DNA of 10,397 nt from an uncultured Ileibacterium sp. (GTDB taxonomy: Bacteria; Bacillota; Clostridia; Peptostreptococcales; Anaerovoracaceae). This document shows, piece by piece, positions 7,120 to 10,397 of the stretch. Made by a program: the position numbers and the translations under genes. Under the pieces are notes generated by a model, which was given only the letters and a program-made list of their open reading frames with translations, searched no databases and was not told where the DNA came from. The stretch spans positions 1-10,397 of the forward strand of contig CABTXQ010000039.1 in the NCBI GenBank assembly GCA_902488835.1, in the 5' to 3' direction. Each line of letters begins with the position of its first letter. Within the stretch, counting starts at the first letter, position 1.

Positions 7120-8058
7120 TGAGCTTACTGAACCGTTGTTATGTACCCTTGATATTACCTCTGAGAAAAGAGGTGCTACTGAAAGAACTGTCATCTTGTC
7201 AATTCTCTTACTATCCGGTATAGGTAGTGTATTCAGTAGAACCATCTCCTCTATTGAACTGTTCTCTATCCTCTCAATAGCTGGTCCTGAAAGTACCGCA
7301 TGAGTTGCACATGTGTACACGCTCTTACCGCCTAGCTTAATCAGTGCTTCTGCGGCGTTACAAATTGTTCCAGCAGTATCAATCATATCGTCAATCAATA
7401 TGCAATTTTTACCGTCTATATCACCGATTATATTCATGATCTCGCTCTTATTCGGTTCAGGTCTTCTTTTATCAACTATCGCAATAGGGCAATCAAGCTT
7501 TTCCGCAAAATTTCTTGCTCTTCCAGCACTTCCGTGATCAGGTGAGACAACGACCACATCTTTAAGTGCCTTCTTTAGAAAATAATCCGCTAGGATTGGC
7601 ATGCCTACGAGATGATCTACCGGAATATTGAAGTACCCCTGAATCTGATTTGCGTGAAGGTCCATGGTTATTACCCTGTCTACCCCTGAAGCAACAAGGA
7701 GGTCTGCAAAAAGTTTAGATGTAATCGGATCTCTAGCTTTCGCTTTTCTATCCTGCCTCGCATATCCGTAATATGGAATAACTGCATTTATTCTACCTGC
7801 GGAAGCTCTCTTCATCGCATCAACCATTATTAGCAGTTCCATAAGGTTATCATTTACAGGTGTTCCGGTAGACTGTATGATATACACGTCTTCACCTCTT
7901 ACGGACTCCCATATACTTACCTGGATTTCTCCGTCACTGAACTTGCTTACTGTAGATTTTCCAATAGGAACTCCCATCAAATCGACTATTTCAGAAGCAA
8001 GTTTTGGGTGCGAATTGCACGTGAAAATCTTCATTCCGGAATAAGTGCCGTTTTTCAT
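7111..8058 (-). CDS. prs: Ribose-phosphate pyrophosphokinase (PRPP synthetase)
   Basis: Prs transfers pyrophosphate from ATP to ribose 5-phosphate, giving PRPP for purine, pyrimidine, NAD, histidine and tryptophan synthesis. The 315-residue protein has the standard class I length. Visible motifs are FSDGEIQV (40-47), the ATP-contacting YARQDRK (99-105), the signature DLHANQIQGYFNIPVDHL (133-150), PDHGSAGRAR (173-182), the flexible-loop VDKRR (195-199) with catalytic lysine 197, and the ribose-phosphate loop LIDDMIDTAGT (221-231). The ATG at 8058 is preceded by GGGAGG (8067-8072) at 8 nt. It follows the glmU half by 37 bp, as glmU-prs does in Bacillus and Clostridium, and is probably co-transcribed with murC and glmU. 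Class I enzymes are typically activated by phosphate and inhibited by ADP; nothing in the sequence departs from that. Confidence 0.98.
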   Translation of the reverse strand: MKNGTYSGMKIFTCNSHPKLASEIVDLMGVPIGKSTVSKFSDGEIQVSIWESVRGEDVYIIQSTGTPVNDNLMELLIMVDAMKRASAGRINAVIPYYGYARQDRKAKARDPITSKLFADLLVASGVDRVITMDLHANQIQGYFNIPVDHLVGMPILADYFLKKALKDVVVVSPDHGSAGRARNFAEKLDCPIAIVDKRRPEPNKSEIMNIIGDIDGKNCILIDDMIDTAGTICNAAEALIKLGGKSVYTCATHAVLSGPAIERIENSSIEEMVLLNTLPIPDSKRIDKMTVLSVAPLFSEVISRVHNNGSVSSLF

Positions 8059-8095
8059 TGTCCTTTCCTCCCTTTTTAAGAAGTCTCAATTATAG

Positions 8096-8800
8096 TTATT
8101 TATTCAAATCTTTCTTTAGAATTTTTCTTTGCTTTACCCAATGTTCTTTAATAGTTTGTCTTGCCCTAGCGATGCAAAGAGCATCTTCAGGAACGTCATC
8201 TGTAACAGTTGCGCCTGCTGCAATATACGCACCTTCACCTACCAAGACAGGAGCTACTATATTAGTATTGCAGCCAATAAAAGCATCGTCATTAATTACG
8301 GACCTTTGTTTAATGTGGCCATCATAATTTACAAATACAACTCCGCACCCGAGATTTACTCTCTCTCCAATATCTGCATCTCCAATATACGTAAGATGTG
8401 AAGCCTTTGTTCCATCACCGATATTGGAATTCTTGACTTCGACAAAGTCTCCAACCTTGCAGTCATTACCTATTACCGTTCCGGGTCTAATGTAAGCAAA
8501 CGGACCAACAGATGTATTCTCTCCGATTTTACTCTCATATATATATGCACTTTTTATAACTGAATTGCTACCTATAATGGAGTCTTCGATATATGAAGAC
8601 TGGTAAATATGAGCTCCCGACTTAATTACTGTGCTTCCCTTAAGTGTAACATTATTATCTATTGTTGCGCCAGGTTCAATTATTACAGACTCGTCTATAT
8701 AAACAGAGTATATATCAAGCATATTAACTCCGCTTTCAAGAATTTCTTTATTCCTCTTAAGTCTAAATTTATCCATTTCACGATATTCTTCTATTCTCAT
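8096..8800 (-). CDS. glmU: GlmU acetyltransferase half (left-handed beta-helix domain only)
   Basis: The 234-residue protein matches only the C-terminal half of GlmU, which acetylates glucosamine 1-phosphate. After a short helical linker (1-28) come hexapeptide repeats of a left-handed beta helix (about 35-205). GlmU-specific active-site marks are present: GPFAYIRPG (99-107), KASHLTYIGDA (132-142) with catalytic histidine 135, VNYDG (157-161), and ARARQTIKEHW (211-221) at the acetyl-CoA-binding tail. The ~230-residue uridyltransferase domain with its GTRM-type motif is entirely missing; the preceding DNA is murC. I choose the ATG at 8800, with an AAAGGCGG site 4 nt upstream and 22 bp after murC, rather than an upstream in-frame start at 8869 inside murC. 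A separate uridyltransferase elsewhere is inferred. Other hexapeptide acetyltransferases are less likely given the GlmU-specific motifs and the prs neighbour. Confidence 0.9.
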   Translation of the reverse strand: MRIEEYREMDKFRLKRNKEILESGVNMLDIYSVYIDESVIIEPGATIDNNVTLKGSTVIKSGAHIYQSSYIEDSIIGSNSVIKSAYIYESKIGENTSVGPFAYIRPGTVIGNDCKVGDFVEVKNSNIGDGTKASHLTYIGDADIGERVNLGCGVVFVNYDGHIKQRSVINDDAFIGCNTNIVAPVLVGEGAYIAAGATVTDDVPEDALCIARARQTIKEHWVKQRKILKKDLNK

Positions 8801-8822
8801 ATTCCGCCTTTCTTCAAAAATG

Positions 8823-10214
8823 TTAGTTTGCAATGAGTGCCTCAGAAATCTTATATACATCTCCAGCACCCATTGTTATAACAATATCATTCTTCTTAGC
8901 ATTATTTATTATAAAATCTTTTATTTCATCAAAGTTCTTAATATAATAAACAGTCATGTCTGGATGATTCTCTTTTATCTTTTCAACAAGCTGCTTTGAT
9001 GAAACCCCATAAATATCTTTCTCTCTTGCTGCATAGATATCTGTAATAATCAGAATATCAAGACCATCAAAAGCATCTATAAATTCATTAAATAGAGCCT
9101 TCGTCCTTGTATATGTATGAGGCTGGAATATACAAAGACTTCTATTGTGTTTGACATTAGATGTTGCTTGAATTGTCGCTTTTATCTCCGTAGGATGATG
9201 TGCATAGTCATCAATTACGTAGGCCCCGGATTTCATCTTTCCAACGAAATCAAACCTCCTGTCTGCCCCCTTGAAGTCATGAAGGATTTTCGCAATAGTA
9301 ACAGGTTTAATTCCTATATACCTTGATGTAGCATAAGCTGCAAGCGAATTTAGGACGTTATGTTCTCCCGGAATTTTTAGCTCAATATGACACTCCTTTT
9401 CTCCTTTATAATACACGTCATACCTTGCAAGCCCTTTATCATCAAATGACACATTCTTTGCACTGTAATCATTATCATCATTAAACCCATATGTAATAAC
9501 ATTCTTCGCTTCCTTTATCACATCATCCATAAAAGGATTTTCGCTAAACGCAATAACAACTCCATCATTTGGAATCTGCGATACAAATTTCTTAAATGAA
9601 GTGACAATGTGTTCAACATCTTTGAAATAATCAAGGTGATCTGAATCTATATTGAGTACTACTCCTATATTCGGATAGAGGTTCAGGAAACTATCCATGT
9701 ATTCACAGGCTTCAGTTACAAAATATTCATTTGATCCTATCTCCACATTACCATGTATGTCTTCAAGCTCAGCTCCAATCAGGATGGTAGGCTTAAGCTT
9801 CGCACCTCTTATGATAAGTGAAATCATGGATGTTGTTGTTGTCTTGCCGTGAGTACCACATATTGCAATACTATGAGTATATTCCTTCATTATGATGCCA
9901 AGCATCTCTGCCCTTGTTATCATAGGTACGCTAAGTCTTTTGGCCTCTATCATCTCCGGGTTATCTCTTGATATTGCATTTGAATACACCAACAAATCAA
10001 CGCCATTAACATTCATAGGTGAATGCTCTTTATATATTTTGATTCCAAGGCTTTCAAGATGATCTGTTACAATTGAAGACTTCGGATCAGAACCTGATAC
10101 TTTATATCCCTGATTGTGTAAGATTTCTGCAACCGCTGATAATCCAATGCCTCCAATGCCTATACAGTGAACCTTCCTAACCTTAGACATATCAATATCT
10201 AAATTATGATTCAA
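8823..10214 (-). CDS. murC: UDP-N-acetylmuramate--L-alanine ligase MurC
   Basis: MurC adds L-alanine to UDP-MurNAc using ATP, the first step of the peptidoglycan stem peptide. The 463-residue protein is full length. It has the N-terminal nucleotide fold with GIGGIGLSAVAE (19-30), the ATP loop CGTHGKTTTTSM (119-130), a TEACEYMDSFL segment (167-177) and NIDSDHLDYF (188-197) in the central domain, and the Mur-ligase C-terminal region with DYAHHPTEI (336-344) and FQPHTYTRT (363-371). The start is a TTG at 10214: GGAGG (10221-10225) lies exactly 6 nt upstream, whereas the first ATG (10190) has no ribosome site. It heads a murC-glmU half-prs operon with its own promoter, pairing two wall-precursor activities with nucleotide supply. 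The assignment is secure. Confidence 0.98.
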   Translation of the reverse strand: MNHNLDIDMSKVRKVHCIGIGGIGLSAVAEILHNQGYKVSGSDPKSSIVTDHLESLGIKIYKEHSPMNVNGVDLLVYSNAISRDNPEMIEAKRLSVPMITRAEMLGIIMKEYTHSIAICGTHGKTTTTSMISLIIRGAKLKPTILIGAELEDIHGNVEIGSNEYFVTEACEYMDSFLNLYPNIGVVLNIDSDHLDYFKDVEHIVTSFKKFVSQIPNDGVVIAFSENPFMDDVIKEAKNVITYGFNDDNDYSAKNVSFDDKGLARYDVYYKGEKECHIELKIPGEHNVLNSLAAYATSRYIGIKPVTIAKILHDFKGADRRFDFVGKMKSGAYVIDDYAHHPTEIKATIQATSNVKHNRSLCIFQPHTYTRTKALFNEFIDAFDGLDILIITDIYAAREKDIYGVSSKQLVEKIKENHPDMTVYYIKNFDEIKDFIINNAKKNDIVITMGAGDVYKISEALIAN

Positions 10215-10246
10215 TTTTTTCCTCCAAAATTTTTATTAGCCGATTA

Positions 10247-10275
10247 ATTATAGTCTATTTAAGAGTTTATTACAA
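10247..10275 (-). promoter_or_regulatory. SigA-type promoter of murC
   Basis: On the minus strand TTGTAA (10270-10275) and TATAAT (10247-10252) are 17 bp apart, giving 10 of 12 consensus matches. The start would lie near 10240, about 26 nt before the TTG start codon, leaving room for the GGAGG site. A second weaker pair (TTGCTT with TATAGA at 10282-10287, 18 bp spacing) lies upstream. The promoter probably drives murC, the glmU half and prs. Confidence 0.75.
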
Positions 10276-10291
10276 GAATGCTCTATAGAGT

Positions 10292-10320
10292 TTGACTTTT
10301 TAATAAAGCAATCATAAAAT
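10292..10320 (+). promoter_or_regulatory. Possible divergent promoter pointing out of the window
   Basis: On the plus strand TTGACT (10292-10297) and TAAAAT (10315-10320) are separated by 17 bp, each 5 of 6 to consensus. It would transcribe rightwards, away from murC. No coding start is seen in the remaining 77 bp, and the region is so AT-rich that chance matches are likely. A divergent gene beyond the edge is possible but unproven. Confidence 0.3.
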
Positions 10321-10397
10321 TATAAAAAAAAAGAGGGAAAATTATTAAAAAGAAAAAAAAGAATTGAACCCTTAAAAAAAAAAATTTTTTATATTAC
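10321..10397. repeat. Homopolymer-rich low-complexity end
   Basis: The last 77 bases are dominated by A-runs on the plus strand: nine at 10324-10332, eight at 10353-10360, and eleven at 10374-10384 followed directly by six T (10385-10390). No gene is visible. Together with the left end stopping inside 16S, this suggests the window spans an assembly contig whose right end may be of low quality, although a genuine AT-rich intergenic stretch is also possible. Confidence 0.6.

Noticed and set aside
8059..8095. TATAAT in the glmU-prs gap as a prs promoter
   Set aside because: The -10 box is perfect, but no acceptable -35 box lies 16-18 bp upstream and there is no extended -10 TG; co-transcription with murC-glmU is simpler.
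8801..8869. Longer GlmU start at 8869, inside murC
   Set aside because: The extra 23 residues do not resemble GlmU, overlap the end of murC, and bypass the ribosome site before 8800.
10361..10371. T-arm-like sequence on the minus strand (GGGTTCAATTC)
   Set aside because: It resembles a tRNA T-loop, but the stem needs two G-T pairs and no acceptor, anticodon or D arm can be formed in the poly-A/T surroundings.

Overview
The window looks like chromosomal DNA from a low-GC Gram-positive bacterium of the Clostridia. The base composition is AT-rich, ribosome binding sites are strong GGAGG types, promoters match the SigA consensus closely, and the gene order murC-glmU-prs-pth-mfd-flippase-hup-rqcP resembles the known glmU-to-divIC neighbourhood of Bacillus and Clostridium. 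The 16S fragment is too short for a firm placement. A relative of the anaerobic Family XIII/Anaerovoracaceae group is a guess only.

Every supported gene lies on the minus strand, so the biological order runs from right to left. At the far right (about 10215-10397) is an AT-rich non-coding stretch with a murC promoter, a possible divergent promoter and a homopolymer-rich end. Then come murC (peptidoglycan precursor ligase), an acetyltransferase-only half of glmU (UDP-GlcNAc synthesis), prs (PRPP synthetase), a hairpin resembling an intrinsic terminator, pth (peptidyl-tRNA hydrolase) overlapping mfd (transcription-repair coupling factor), a SpoVB/YabM-type lipid flippase with its own promoter, hup (HU protein) with a perfect consensus promoter and a strong terminator, rqcP/yabO (S4-domain RNA-binding protein of ribosome quality control), a stand-alone LytTR-domain protein, and finally a ribosomal RNA promoter, a leader of about 244 nt and the first 135 nt of a 16S rRNA gene that runs off the left edge.

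The genes serve growth housekeeping: cell-wall precursor synthesis (murC, glmU half, flippase), nucleotide supply (prs), translation rescue and quality control (pth, rqcP), DNA repair and nucleoid structure (mfd, hup), and ribosome production (16S).

The window holds no mobile element, CRISPR array, phage gene or defence system. The unusual points are the missing uridyltransferase half of GlmU, the absence of the sporulation-linked genes usually interspersed in this neighbourhood, a terminator-like hairpin abutting the pth ribosome binding site, and an uncharacterised LytTR protein just upstream of an rRNA operon with no visible terminator between them. I do not see convincing evidence for an undescribed system.
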